64,000 bases of DNA from an uncultured Bacteroidota bacterium (GCA_902546725.1 CACCLB010000003.1:104576-168575); one strand, 5' to 3'; positions 35,185 to 44,897 are shown, numbered from the stretch's first letter. The notes: generated from the sequence alone by a model not told the origin. Program-made: numbers and translations.

Positions 35185-35553
35185 TTATTGAGTAATCTCA
35201 TACTCGTGCTCCCAGTTTGGATTGTCCAATTTGTTGATAACATATTTTACAGTAATCTCGCTCCCCTTGTCAATTTTTTTTAAAGCAACAATCCGAATAT
35301 GCTTGACTTTCCCTAATTTTTTATCCTCTTCGCAAAAAACAGCCTTACAATTTGGGATTTGATGATGGTTTATGAAGGCTCCAAGTGGTAATCGTAAATA
35401 ATTATCGTGAAAACGCTGATCGTAAACGTGAGTGATGCCCAAATCAGTCCCCTCCTTAATGTCCTCAGTGGCAAAAAGGCCCAATCCCTCGATCGTACTT
35501 TCCCTTACTGTTAAATAGCTTGGAAGCGGTCTCCAATTACTGTCTTTAATCAT
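35185..35553 (-). CDS. SET-domain protein (putative lysine methyltransferase)
   Basis: This 122-residue protein is a bare SET domain. It has ESTIEGLGLFATEDIKEGT (the first SET block, about residues 18-36), GAFINHHQIPNC (the NHxxxPNC block, about 58-69) and GSEITVKYVINK near the end. SET enzymes move a methyl group from S-adenosylmethionine to protein lysines. The post-SET cysteines are absent, as in many bacterial members. The target is unknown; ribosomal or DNA-bound proteins are candidates by analogy only. It is flanked by non-coding DNA downstream and by the PHP-domain gene 41 bases away. Confidence 0.85.
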   Translation of the reverse strand: MIKDSNWRPLPSYLTVRESTIEGLGLFATEDIKEGTDLGITHVYDQRFHDNYLRLPLGAFINHHQIPNCKAVFCEEDKKLGKVKHIRIVALKKIDKGSEITVKYVINKLDNPNWEHEYEITQ

Positions 35554-35594
35554 AAATCACACATCACTACCTGATAAAAATAGTACTTTCTCAA

Positions 35595-36695
35595 TTATTT
35601 TACTAAAAATTGATGCTCAAGATACTGCTTAGAACCAATTACAGCATTTAAAATTCTAAAAGGTAAAATAATGCTTTGTTTTTTGGATATCGTCTTGACT
35701 TGTAAACGTATAGATGTTTTGGGTGGAAGGGTAAAGACTGAACTCCTTTGATGAAAACTGTATTCTCCCGTATATTCCATTTGGAAAGGAAGGCTACTTT
35801 CATTGGTCACCTCAACATTTAAAATTGTTTTATCCTCAGCGTAATTTGGCTTTCCAAAATGAATATTTTCTTTAACCAGTTTTGAGACTTCTGCTTCTTT
35901 TCCAATTATTAGGTCATTAAACCAAACCACGGTTTTGCGTTCAAACAGAGCCTTCTTTACCGCCGCTGGTGTTCTTTCAGTGACACGGACAAAAGTCATA
36001 GGGCGGTGACCTCCTGTTGCAATTTGATGTGCCCAATCCGTCAATCCGTGAATGTCAGAGGTTCCTAAAATGGTAAGATCATTCTCCAAAGCAATTTCTA
36101 ATGCCTCCTCAGAAAAGGTAGTTTCATTGACCACCTCAATGCCGTGAAGTAATTTATTTGAAATTAAATAGTTGTGGAAAGGCTCCAAACGTGCTATCCC
36201 ATCACTTCGATGCGCATCCCAGTTTGGGTGATTCCAAAAAACAAAGGCTCCCTGCTTATTAGCCTCCTGTATTCCTGATAATGAATCCGAATGAAGTAAA
36301 GCGTTAGCGTCTTTAACAAAAACTGCATTGATATGTCCTGGAGGCATTTCACGTGTGATTTCAGAACCATTAATCACCTGAAGCACTTCGTCTTCACTCA
36401 ACATACCCGATGCAATTGCATAGGATCGATTTCGGTCTGGATGTGGAATATCTTCCTCATGGGGCTGGTATTCTAAATGTTCAGTCATCGCAATAAGATC
36501 CAAGCCTTCTCTTCGAGCTTCTTCTACTCTAATACTTGGCCAGACAGCTCCATCAGAAAAAACCGTATGGATGTGAAGATCTGTACTTAACCAATGGCTT
36601 CCTTCGGCTGCTTTAAAAAAAGACTGTTGGGCAATTAAAGAGTTTGTGCCAATCAAAACAGCCAGTGCTACTAAAAATCGTGGAGTTAAAATCAT
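35595..36695 (-). CDS. secreted PHP-domain phosphodiesterase (Sb-PDE type)
   Basis: The 366-residue protein has a signal peptide (about 1-22, ending LIAQ) and a PHP metal-dependent phosphoesterase domain. Metal-binding motifs visible are DLHIHTVFSDG (about residues 40-50), MTEHLEY, FWNHPNWD and GTSDIHG. The C-terminal 90 residues look like a beta domain. It matches the Bacteroidota family annotated Sb-PDE, linked to cleavage of phosphodiesters. It should act in the periplasm or outside. The true substrate is not shown by the sequence. Confidence 0.85.
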   Translation of the reverse strand: MILTPRFLVALAVLIGTNSLIAQQSFFKAAEGSHWLSTDLHIHTVFSDGAVWPSIRVEEARREGLDLIAMTEHLEYQPHEEDIPHPDRNRSYAIASGMLSEDEVLQVINGSEITREMPPGHINAVFVKDANALLHSDSLSGIQEANKQGAFVFWNHPNWDAHRSDGIARLEPFHNYLISNKLLHGIEVVNETTFSEEALEIALENDLTILGTSDIHGLTDWAHQIATGGHRPMTFVRVTERTPAAVKKALFERKTVVWFNDLIIGKEAEVSKLVKENIHFGKPNYAEDKTILNVEVTNESSLPFQMEYTGEYSFHQRSSVFTLPPKTSIRLQVKTISKKQSIILPFRILNAVIGSKQYLEHQFLVK

Positions 36696-36762
36696 GGTGT
36701 TTTTTGATATGAAGTTACAACTAAATCAAAAAATATAAAAACTGTAGGGACTCAATACTCTT

Positions 36763-37485
36763 TTAAATTTTGTAAAACAGTATGGTATTCCACAATCTGT
36801 TTTTCAAATAATTGTCTGTAGATTTAAAAATAGTGTTCTTTTGAAAGCCCGTATTAATTCTCATCTTATCGGTTAGCTTAATCCCCAGTCCGAAAAAGGT
36901 CCAGTTTTGATTGAACTTAAAAGGAGTTCCTCCTGGACTCATAATGGTAAAAACCTCATCGTAAAAAATGAAATTTACAGGAACTTTGGCTTCTGGTTTA
37001 GACAAAGGACGCTCATAAGTAAAGCGAAAACGTATTCTACTTGAAAAGTCAAAACTTCTCAATGATCGATTGGTTTGAAGGGGTAATTCTTCCTGAAAAC
37101 GATGTTCAAGGCGAATCCAAGTCGATAAAGAACTCTTTTTTAAGGGAATTATATACACTACCTGCTCCCATATATTGTGCTCATTTCTAACTCTGGGATC
37201 TGCATTGATGTCGGAATCAAAATTGCGCAAGTAGGAATAACCTGCCGTCCATTTGATGTTTTTAGAATCCGTGTAAGTCAATTGGGGTCTAAAAATCTGC
37301 TGATTCCAAACATTGAAATAATCAACAGTTCTAAAATGAAATTCAGATCGCAAACTGAGTTTATCATTTAGTGGTAGATCTATGAATGCGGCATTCCAAA
37401 CACCTTCAACTTTACTGTATTCTTGGGCAGCAAGAGGATGTAATAAACAAAAACTCATCAATCCAAAAACTAGAATTCTATTCAT
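36763..37485 (-). CDS. DUF2490 outer membrane protein
   Basis: This 240-residue protein has a signal peptide (about 1-20, ending LAAQ) and alternating strands typical of a small barrel: KLSLRSEFHFRTVDYF, QIFRPQLTYTD and WTAGYSYLRNF, with an aromatic C-terminal stretch NTILFYKI. The pattern fits DUF2490, an outer membrane family of unknown function. It follows tesB by 15 bases on the same strand, so the two may be co-transcribed, though no functional tie is obvious. Confidence 0.8.
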   Translation of the reverse strand: MNRILVFGLMSFCLLHPLAAQEYSKVEGVWNAAFIDLPLNDKLSLRSEFHFRTVDYFNVWNQQIFRPQLTYTDSKNIKWTAGYSYLRNFDSDINADPRVRNEHNIWEQVVYIIPLKKSSLSTWIRLEHRFQEELPLQTNRSLRSFDFSSRIRFRFTYERPLSKPEAKVPVNFIFYDEVFTIMSPGGTPFKFNQNWTFFGLGIKLTDKMRINTGFQKNTIFKSTDNYLKNRLWNTILFYKI

Positions 37486-37500
37486 CTTGTACGTACTTAT

Positions 37501-38361
37501 TTATTTAAATTTTCTCATTAATCCTTCTTGGGAGACCGAGGCAACCATCCTCCCTGAGCGATCAAAAATACTCCCCCTTGCATAACCTCTGGCATTAGAA
37601 GCACTCGGACTTTCAATGGCATACAACAGCCAATCATCTATTTTAAAATCACGGTGAAACCACAACGCATGATCTAAACTAGCATAGTAGATTTTGTGAC
37701 TTTCAAATGCTTCTCTGTGAGGTAGGGTAGCTGACAAGAGTAGGCTGTAATCCGAAGCAAAAGCAAGGAGTTGATGTTGTAAGGCAGTATCTGCTTTAAT
37801 TTGTTCTTTGGTCTTGAACCAAATATGCGAGAGGGGCGGTTTATTTTGAGTCTCTAGGTAAATAGCTTTTCCCACAGGGCGAAATTCAAAAACCTGTGGA
37901 TGGGCCATCATCAATCGTTGATAGCGTTCAGGATCTTTTTCTTTTAGAGGCTCCGCTTGCTGAATGTCGGTAAGTAAAATTTCTGGGGTTAAAACATTGG
38001 GCATGGTAATTTGATGATCAGCTCCGTCCTCATCCAAATGAAAAGAGGCCGCCATATTAAAAATAGCTTTACCCTCTTGATAGGCAACCACCCTCCTGGT
38101 AGTAAAACTCCTCCCATCTCGTATGGCATCTACGTGATAATCTATGGGAATATTAATGTCTCCTCCCAAAATAAAATACCCATGCATGGAGTGCGCCTTT
38201 CTGTCACTAGGTACAGTTTGATAAGCAGCATGAAGTGACTGCCCGAGTACTTGCCCTCCAAAAACGCGCCCCCAAACTGTCTTGTAGTTTTGACCTACAA
38301 AATGGTGGGTGTCTTTTTGTTCAAGCTGAAGTAAAGAAATAAGTGAATTAAGATCTATCAT
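37501..38361 (-). CDS. tesB: acyl-CoA thioesterase II
   Basis: TesB hydrolyses medium- and long-chain acyl-CoA to free fatty acid and CoA. The 286 residues form the usual double hot-dog fold. The N-terminal half has VWGRVFGGQVLGQSL (about residues 29-43) and SMHGYFILGGD; the C-terminal half has YASLDHALWFHRDF and GYARGSIFDRSGRMVASVSQ. The catalytic Asp corresponds to the Asp in SLDHALWFH, with Ser and Gln nearby in the family. It is cytoplasmic. The DUF2490 gene follows it. Confidence 0.93.
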   Translation of the reverse strand: MIDLNSLISLLQLEQKDTHHFVGQNYKTVWGRVFGGQVLGQSLHAAYQTVPSDRKAHSMHGYFILGGDINIPIDYHVDAIRDGRSFTTRRVVAYQEGKAIFNMAASFHLDEDGADHQITMPNVLTPEILLTDIQQAEPLKEKDPERYQRLMMAHPQVFEFRPVGKAIYLETQNKPPLSHIWFKTKEQIKADTALQHQLLAFASDYSLLLSATLPHREAFESHKIYYASLDHALWFHRDFKIDDWLLYAIESPSASNARGYARGSIFDRSGRMVASVSQEGLMRKFK

Positions 38362-38408
38362 TAATGTTTGATATAGTTGTTCTAACGAACCGAAAATTTA
38401 GAGTTAAT

Positions 38409-39062
38409 CTATTGTCGCTTACTCCAAATCTCATGCATAGGGTCACCTTTACTGCTAAAGCCTTGATGATGCCAATCGGTTCCTTTTAGTTCGTAATTAA
38501 AGGGTAAAACAGCTCCGACCCTACTGTTGTCTCTTGAAAAATATTCGATGTGTTCGGTGTATTTGCCTCCTTCAGTAGTATAATAGCCTCCCCCTGAACC
38601 AAAAAATTGGAATGTTTCAGTGTTGTATGCAATCCATTGGAAAAATCCATCCAATAAAAATTTCATTGTCTTTCGAGGCCCTGAATTGTCTCTTCTTCGT
38701 TCTCCTTGCTCTGTCATTCTGCCAGCCATCAGCCATTTGCCATTTAGATCTTTTGGCTCTTTAGAAAGTAGTATCCAATCTTCTGACCATTCCAATTCCA
38801 TTTGTTTTAAGCCATCTTTATCAAAGTTGGAATTGAATTCAAAATCAACTGATATGACCTTTGCTGTTTTAGTATAAAAACCTCCACGAGTAAGGATAAA
38901 TTCCGCTGGTGTAGCAACATATTGGGTTTCTACCAAATAAGAATCATCCATTGTAATTCGATGGGTAATTAATTTACCATTCTGCTCAGTTTCATAGGAG
39001 TAAACCTGAGCTTGTATGCTGATTAAGCTTAAAAATAAGAGGCTAAATATTTGCAGTTTCAT
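38409..39062 (-). CDS. secreted protein of unknown function
   Basis: This 217-residue protein has a signal peptide (about 1-18, ending SIQAQ) followed by strand-rich sequence such as YSYETEQNGKLITHRITMDDSY, YVATPAEFILTRGGFYTK and EYFSRDNSRVGAVLPF. This suggests a lipocalin-like or other small beta-barrel fold. I recognise it only as a type of conserved Bacteroidota secreted protein. It ends 3 bases before the M20 peptidase gene region begins and points the same way, so both may be on one transcript. Confidence 0.7.
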   Translation of the reverse strand: MKLQIFSLLFLSLISIQAQVYSYETEQNGKLITHRITMDDSYLVETQYVATPAEFILTRGGFYTKTAKVISVDFEFNSNFDKDGLKQMELEWSEDWILLSKEPKDLNGKWLMAGRMTEQGERRRDNSGPRKTMKFLLDGFFQWIAYNTETFQFFGSGGGYYTTEGGKYTEHIEYFSRDNSRVGAVLPFNYELKGTDWHHQGFSSKGDPMHEIWSKRQ

Positions 39063-39065
39063 TCG

Positions 39066-40484
39066 TTAATTTCTGTAGTTTAAAGCGGGTTTACGATCTC
39101 CTAACATAGGTTTGTATTCAAAATCTGAACCCCTTTTTTTAATAAAATCTTCTTGAGCTGCCTTGATGACTTTAGGGTTGTCAATTAATTGCATCCCTGT
39201 TAAAGCAAGAGTCTTAGCAGCTATCATCATTCCCTTATTTCCAATATCAGTCCCTCCAGCAGCGACTGCTTGCCAGCTGTGGGCAGGAGTTCCAGGAACC
39301 CAAGTCGCAGCTCTCAATCCTGCTGTTGGCACTGCAAAACTTACATCGCCCACATCTGTAGAACCACCCGCTTTTACGTTTTCACTGTAAGGGGCAACAC
39401 CCTCTACAAATTTAGTGTCTAAGGGGGTTCCCAAACTTTCGGCAATTTTTTCTGCAAAAATACGCTCTTCAGCAGTGTATTGATAACCTCCTACAGCTTC
39501 AAGGTTTTTGTGAACCATGGGTTGTAATACATCATTGAATAACAATTCATGTGTTCCGCCGATCATTTCGTATTCCATAGTTGTTCCAGTTCCCAAGGCA
39601 GCTCCTTTTGCGGCATTAACTATACGGTCGAAAACTTGAACAACCTCATCTCTGGTTTTGTGTCGGGCATAGTAATAGACTTCCGCAAAGTCAGGAACCA
39701 CATTAGGTGCCTGTCCACCACGGGTAATGACATAGTGAATTCGAGTACTTTCAATTACGTGCTCACGCATCATGTTGACCATATTATTCATCGCCTCCAC
39801 CGCATCCAAAGCAGAACGACCTTTCTCAGGAGCTCCAGCTGCATGAGCAGAGACTCCATAAAAACGAAACTTAGCTGATTTATTTGCCAAAGCAGGACGA
39901 ATACTTGCAGCATTTTTATTGTCTGCATGCCAGTGTAAGGCAGCATCAACTTCATCAAATAAACCTGCTCGGGTCATATATACTTTTCCCGAACCTCCTT
40001 CTTCAGCTGGACATCCAAAATATTTTACTGTTCCTGACTTACCTTCTTTTTGAAGGTAATTTTTTATGGCTATAGCCGCTGCAGCTGAGGCTGTTCCAAA
40101 AAGGTGATGCCCACAAGCATGTCCTGCCTTGCCGTTATTTGAAGCTTTATACGGAACAGCCTTCTGTGACAAACCGGGCAGTGCATCATATTCACCTAAA
40201 ATGGCAATTACCGGACTCCCTGAGCCGTAACTGGCGACAAAAGCAGTAGGGATTTCAGCTACTCCAGCCTCTATTTGGAATCCTTGCTCCTTTAAAGTCT
40301 TCTGTAAAAGGGCACTACTCTGCTCTTCTTGATATCCCATTTCTGCATATGACCAAATTTGCTGTGCTATTTTAGTATAAGATTCTTGATCTTTGTCAAT
40401 ATCACTTAATATGGTTTTGTATTTAGATTGACTAAATCCTACAGTTAGAAACAATAGGAAGATAAAATTTAAAAGGTTACGCAT
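39066..40484 (-). CDS. secreted M20-family amidohydrolase/peptidase
   Basis: I set the start at the ATG at 40484, which gives a clean signal peptide (MRNLLNFIFLLFLTVGFSQ), rather than the longer frame to 40574. The 472-residue protein matches AbgB-type M20 amidohydrolases that split N-acyl amino acids or aminobenzoyl-glutamate. Metal-site motifs are HACGHHLFG, the EEGGSG block with the catalytic Glu, and LHWHADN. The dimerisation domain contains GVSAHAAGAPEKGRSA. It should work in the periplasm, in keeping with the peptide-degrading genes around it. The exact substrate is uncertain. Confidence 0.88.
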   Translation of the reverse strand: MRNLLNFIFLLFLTVGFSQSKYKTILSDIDKDQESYTKIAQQIWSYAEMGYQEEQSSALLQKTLKEQGFQIEAGVAEIPTAFVASYGSGSPVIAILGEYDALPGLSQKAVPYKASNNGKAGHACGHHLFGTASAAAAIAIKNYLQKEGKSGTVKYFGCPAEEGGSGKVYMTRAGLFDEVDAALHWHADNKNAASIRPALANKSAKFRFYGVSAHAAGAPEKGRSALDAVEAMNNMVNMMREHVIESTRIHYVITRGGQAPNVVPDFAEVYYYARHKTRDEVVQVFDRIVNAAKGAALGTGTTMEYEMIGGTHELLFNDVLQPMVHKNLEAVGGYQYTAEERIFAEKIAESLGTPLDTKFVEGVAPYSENVKAGGSTDVGDVSFAVPTAGLRAATWVPGTPAHSWQAVAAGGTDIGNKGMMIAAKTLALTGMQLIDNPKVIKAAQEDFIKKRGSDFEYKPMLGDRKPALNYRN

Positions 40485-40595
40485 GATTTCAAGTTTGAAA
40501 ATATCTTCAAATGTATTAATTTTAAAAACGTGAATCTCAAAAATTGAGTTTTTGAGCCTACTTTGTAAAAACATAAATTAATCCAAACTTTAAAC

Positions 40596-41906
40596 ATGAG
40601 AAAACGATTTTATCTGCTAAGCCTAATCTTCTTTTCATTTTATTTAAATGCACAGCAAGTCACTTTTGAAGAATACGACTTAGACAATGGTTTACATGTC
40701 ATCTTACACCAAGACAATACCGCTCCACTAGTTGTAACTTCAGTACTCTATCACGTAGGGGCTAAAAATGAAGAAGGTGAAAGAACTGGCTTTGCACATT
40801 TCTTTGAACACCTGCTTTTTGAAGGAACTGAAAACATTGAGCGTGGTGATTGGTTTAAAATTGTGTCATCCAATGGGGGAAGAAATAATGCCTATACTAC
40901 CGATGATTTTACCTACTACTACGAAGTGTTTCCTTCAAATAATTTAGAATTAGGCTTATGGATGGAATCTGAGCGTATGTTGCACCCTATAATTAATGAG
41001 GTTGGTGTCGAAACTCAGAATGAAGTAGTAAAAGAAGAAAAAAGACTCCGTTACGACAATTCACCCTACGGCAAATGGGCTTTTGAAGTTCGAAAGCGAA
41101 TGTTTGAAAAGCATCCCTATCGACATATTCCAATTGGTGAAGTGGATCACTTAGATGCAGCAACTTTAGATGAGTTTATTGCCTTTAATGAAAAGTTTTA
41201 CGTTCCAAACAATGCGGTCTTAGTAGTTGCTGGTGATTTTGAAATGGAAGAAGCTAAAAAAATGATTGCGAACTATTTTAGTGAAATCCCCAGAGGGGAA
41301 GAGATTGAAGTTCAAACATTTGAGGAAACTCCCATTTCAGAACCTATCACGGCAGAAGCTTTTGATAAAAACATTCAAGTGCCTGCCCTCTTTACAGCCT
41401 ATCGAATCCCAAAAAAAACAACAAGAGACTCTAGAGTACTCGGTATGATCTCGACCTATCTAAGTGATGGTAAGAGCTCAAAGCTTTATCGAAAATTAGT
41501 TGATGAGAAAAAAATGTCCTTGCAAGTAGCAGCATTCAATATGAGTATGGAAGACTATGGACTTTATGTAATTCTTTCACTTCCTGTTGGATCTACAGAA
41601 TTAGCCGCTATAAGAGATGAAATCGATGAGGAAGTTGATAAAATTCAAAACGAACTGATCAGCGAAAAGGATTATCAAAAACTACTCAACAAATTCGAGT
41701 CTGATTTTGTATCCTCCAATAGTTCTGTTGAAGGAATTGCAAATTCTCTTGCAGAATATTACGCTATTTATGGAGATACCAATTTGATCAACTCAGAAAT
41801 TGACATCTACCGCTCTATTAGCCGTGAAGAAATTCGCGCCGCCGCCAAAAAATATCTTAATCCTAATCAAAGGCTTACATTAAACTATCTACCTGAATCA
41901 AAATAA
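40596..41906 (+). CDS. M16-family zinc peptidase (active subunit)
   Basis: This 436-residue protein has a signal peptide (about 1-19, ending YLNAQ) and the inverted zinc motif HFFEH (His68, Glu71, His72) in FAHFFEHLLFEG. A downstream Glu in NEVVKEEKR (about residue 148) completes the metal site. It is a one-half (M16B-like) peptidase, which usually pairs with a second, inactive protein. The next gene, 7 bases later, encodes just such a partner. Both are exported, so the pair probably degrades peptides in the periplasm. Confidence 0.92.
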   Translation: MRKRFYLLSLIFFSFYLNAQQVTFEEYDLDNGLHVILHQDNTAPLVVTSVLYHVGAKNEEGERTGFAHFFEHLLFEGTENIERGDWFKIVSSNGGRNNAYTTDDFTYYYEVFPSNNLELGLWMESERMLHPIINEVGVETQNEVVKEEKRLRYDNSPYGKWAFEVRKRMFEKHPYRHIPIGEVDHLDAATLDEFIAFNEKFYVPNNAVLVVAGDFEMEEAKKMIANYFSEIPRGEEIEVQTFEETPISEPITAEAFDKNIQVPALFTAYRIPKKTTRDSRVLGMISTYLSDGKSSKLYRKLVDEKKMSLQVAAFNMSMEDYGLYVILSLPVGSTELAAIRDEIDEEVDKIQNELISEKDYQKLLNKFESDFVSSNSSVEGIANSLAEYYAIYGDTNLINSEIDIYRSISREEIRAAAKKYLNPNQRLTLNYLPESK

Positions 41907-41913
41907 ACCACCA

Positions 41914-43983
41914 ATGAAACGAATTTTAACTTTTTGTCATATTGTCTTTTTTACGATTGCAGTTCATGCTCAAATAGACAGAACGCAACAGCCTGAACCT
42001 GGTCCCGCACCGTTAATACAGTTAGAAGATCCCGAAGAGTTTAAATTGAAAAACGGATTAACCGTATTATTGGTAGAAAATCACAAACTGCCACAAGTTT
42101 CCATAAGTCTAAGTATTGACCACCCACTCATAGTTGAAGGTGAAAAAGCAGGAGCCAATGCCTTATTGACTAGTATGATGGGTAAGGGTTCTACTTCTAT
42201 TTCGAAGAACGACTTTGAGGAAGAAATCGACTTTATGGGAGCTCACTTTCACTTTAACGCAGACGGTGCCCACGCAAGTTCATTGACCAGATTTTTTCCC
42301 AGAGTCATGGAGCTAATGGCAGATGCTGCCCAGCATCCAAACTTTCTGGAAGAAGAATTCCAAACAGAAAAAGATAAGCTTATAACGGGCCTTGAAACTG
42401 GAGAAAAAGATGTTAAAACTGCTGCAAGACGGGTGGAAAACTTACGCTCTTATGGGCCAAACCATCCCTATGGGGAATACCTAACTAAGGAAAAAGTAAA
42501 CGCTTTAAAATTAGAGGATATAAAAAACGCCTACGATTATATCTTCAATGCTCACAATGCCTATTTAGTTGTTGTAGGAGATTTTGATCCAAAAAAAACA
42601 AAAAAAATGATCCAAAAAAACCTTGGTGATTGGAAGCAAAAAGAACGCTCGAAAATGCCTTTCCCAGAGCCAAGCAATACTACAGAAACTGAAATTGCTT
42701 TTGTAGAAATGCCCAATGCAGTTCAGTCTGAAATCGCTTTCCTAAATACTGCTTCCTTGGATAAGAATAGTAAGGACTATTTCCCTGCACTTCTTGCAAA
42801 TCAGATTCTTGGTGGTGGTGGAGAAGCAAGATTATTTCTGAATCTGAGAGAGGACAAAGGGTTTACCTATGGTGCTTATTCAGGATTTAGTGATTCTCAT
42901 AAAACCAAAGCGCGTTTTAGAGCATCTACAAGTGTCCGCAATGCCGTAACAGACAGTGCTGTAGTAGAATTACTGTACGAGGTCAATAAAATAAGAACTG
43001 AACTGGTCAGTGAGGAAGAGTTAGAATTGGTCAAAGCAAAGTATGCTGGAAATTTTGTCATCTCCCTGGAAGACCCTGAGACTATTGCTAATTTTGCGCT
43101 TAATATCAAAACTCAAAACCTGCCAGCTGACTTTTATAAAAATTATTTAAAAAATATCAATAAAGTAACTAGAGATGAAGTACTGGCTGCGGCTAAAAAA
43201 TACTTTTTAAGTAATAATGCCCAAATAGTAGTTACAGGAAAGGGGAGTGATATTTTGGAGGGCTTAGAACAGATTCAATTTCAAGAAAAACCTCTTAAGG
43301 TTCGGTATTTTGATAAATGGGGGGAGGCAATTGACCGCCCCGATTACTCCAAAACAACCCCCGAAGGAGTAACGGCTTCAACTGTCATTAATCAATACCT
43401 AGAAGCGCTTGGAGGTAGGGATAAATTAGCCAATGTGAAATCCATTAAAGTAAGTGCACAAGGCGAAATACAAGGAATGACCTTAGAGGTAGAATCCCAA
43501 AAAACAAACCAGCAACAGGTTTTGACTGAAATGAAAGTGATGGGTAATGTTATGCAAAAACAGGTGGTCAACAAGGATTATGCATATATAGAAATGCAGG
43601 GACAAAAAATGGATCTTGAAGGTAAGCTATTTGAGCAAATGCTTGCCGATGCAGCGATCTTCCCTGAATTAAATCTCGATTTAGACACTGTAGAGTTGGT
43701 CGGTATAACTGAGGTTGATGGTAAAAAAGCCTATGAGGTAAAAATTACTGAAGGCATGTTAAACTTTTATGATGTAGAAAGTCATTTAAAAATTCAAGTT
43801 TCGCAAACCGTGGAAATTATGGGTAACTCACAAACTAATGTGGTTAAAATGAATGACTATAAAGAGGTAAACAGCATTCTTTTCCCTTACAAGACCGTGA
43901 TGAGTATGGGCCCTCAAGAAATTGAACTCATTACTCAAAACATTGAATTAAATACAGAAATTGATTCTGAAATCTTTAAATAA
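41914..43983 (+). CDS. M16-family inactive partner with extra C-terminal domain
   Basis: The 689-residue protein has a signal peptide (about 1-19, ending VHAQ) and two M16 half domains (about 45-450). At the place of the zinc motif it reads ANALLTSMMGKG, with no HxxEH, so it should not be catalytic. It keeps the partner's substrate-clamp motif GGGGEARLFLNLREDKGFTYG. From about residue 485 an extra domain follows (VINQYLEALGGRDKLANVKS to the end), resembling LolA-like outer-membrane-lipoprotein sorting folds. It is 7 bases after the active-subunit gene and ends before a good terminator. Confidence 0.88.
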   Translation: MKRILTFCHIVFFTIAVHAQIDRTQQPEPGPAPLIQLEDPEEFKLKNGLTVLLVENHKLPQVSISLSIDHPLIVEGEKAGANALLTSMMGKGSTSISKNDFEEEIDFMGAHFHFNADGAHASSLTRFFPRVMELMADAAQHPNFLEEEFQTEKDKLITGLETGEKDVKTAARRVENLRSYGPNHPYGEYLTKEKVNALKLEDIKNAYDYIFNAHNAYLVVVGDFDPKKTKKMIQKNLGDWKQKERSKMPFPEPSNTTETEIAFVEMPNAVQSEIAFLNTASLDKNSKDYFPALLANQILGGGGEARLFLNLREDKGFTYGAYSGFSDSHKTKARFRASTSVRNAVTDSAVVELLYEVNKIRTELVSEEELELVKAKYAGNFVISLEDPETIANFALNIKTQNLPADFYKNYLKNINKVTRDEVLAAAKKYFLSNNAQIVVTGKGSDILEGLEQIQFQEKPLKVRYFDKWGEAIDRPDYSKTTPEGVTASTVINQYLEALGGRDKLANVKSIKVSAQGEIQGMTLEVESQKTNQQQVLTEMKVMGNVMQKQVVNKDYAYIEMQGQKMDLEGKLFEQMLADAAIFPELNLDLDTVELVGITEVDGKKAYEVKITEGMLNFYDVESHLKIQVSQTVEIMGNSQTNVVKMNDYKEVNSILFPYKTVMSMGPQEIELITQNIELNTEIDSEIFK

Positions 43984-44000
43984 TTATACTGATCTAGAAA

Positions 44001-44897
44001 TTAAGACGCCTTATTTTTGGGGCGTTTTTTGTCTGTGATTAGGTAAACTCCCAATAGGATCAGTGCGCAACCTAACCATTGTATCAAGGTAAATTGTTCT
44101 CCATCCAATATCCCCCATGCAATAGCTACAATGGGAAGCAAATAGGTAATCGAAATCGAAAAAACTGCTGTGGAAATAGAAACTAATTCATTGAACATAA
44201 CCTTTGCCAAGGCAGTTCCAAACAGCGATAAAATTAAAATATATCCAATTGAACTACTGACTTCTGAGGAAGATATAATTTTAGTCCATGGAAAATCTAC
44301 AAAAAGGAGGACTACAAATGCTGGGATTACAATAGCGATAAAATTTCCTAAAGCTATAGCTAAAGCAGGAACTCCTTGAAGTTTATGCTTGATCAAGTTG
44401 ACATTTATAGAATAACACAAAGTTGCCGCCACCACCAAGAAAGCATACCAACTGCTTAAACCTGAACGCATGGTAAATTCATTAGAAACTAAAACTAAAG
44501 TCCCTCCAAAACCTACCAATACTCCAACTATTTTCATCCATTTAAAACTTGAATTAAAAAAGAGAAGTCCCAATATCAAGGTAAACAAAGGGGTCATTCC
44601 ATTAAGAACAGCTGCAACTGAACTGTCAATGACCGTTTCAGCATAAGCAAATAAATAACTCGGAAAAAAAGTTCCAAAAAAGCCAGTTAATATTATCCAT
44701 TTCCACGCATTCTTAGGAATTTTTTGCAACTGTTTCCATCCAAAAATCATTAAAATTACAGTAGTCATAATGATTCTTGTAGATCCCAGTTGAAGTGGAG
44801 TCAAGCCGACAAGTCCTTTCTTAATTAGAATATATGAACTGCCCCAAATAATTGAGAGTGTAATAAGATACACCCACTTTTTAATAGTAATAGTCAT
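44001..44897 (-). CDS. EamA-family (DMT) transporter
   Basis: This 298-residue inner-membrane protein has ten hydrophobic segments in two EamA repeats. The first opens with LSIIWGSSYILIKKGL and the second with YAFLVVAATLCYSINVNLI. Motifs such as AVLNGMTPLFTLILG and PIVAIAWGILDGEQ are typical of the drug/metabolite superfamily. Substrates in this family include amino acids and other small metabolites; this one cannot be assigned. It stands alone, with its last bases shared with the terminator of the opposite-strand M16 genes. Confidence 0.9.
   Translation of the reverse strand: MTITIKKWVYLITLSIIWGSSYILIKKGLVGLTPLQLGSTRIIMTTVILMIFGWKQLQKIPKNAWKWIILTGFFGTFFPSYLFAYAETVIDSSVAAVLNGMTPLFTLILGLLFFNSSFKWMKIVGVLVGFGGTLVLVSNEFTMRSGLSSWYAFLVVAATLCYSINVNLIKHKLQGVPALAIALGNFIAIVIPAFVVLLFVDFPWTKIISSSEVSSSIGYILILSLFGTALAKVMFNELVSISTAVFSISITYLLPIVAIAWGILDGEQFTLIQWLGCALILLGVYLITDKKRPKNKAS
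44006..44030 (+). terminator. terminator of the M16 gene pair
   Basis: ACGCC / GGCGT with a 10-base loop is followed by TTTTTT, 22 bases after the stop of the second M16 gene. It lies within the end of the convergent EamA gene. Confidence 0.75.

Noticed and set aside
39549..39878. Antisense open frames inside the M20, GldE, atpD and other genes
   Set aside because: They lie opposite strongly supported genes, have no recognisable motifs and vary with codon use of the real gene.
40485..40574. Longer N-terminus for the M20 amidohydrolase
   Set aside because: The ATG at 40484 gives a standard signal peptide; the extension would bury it.
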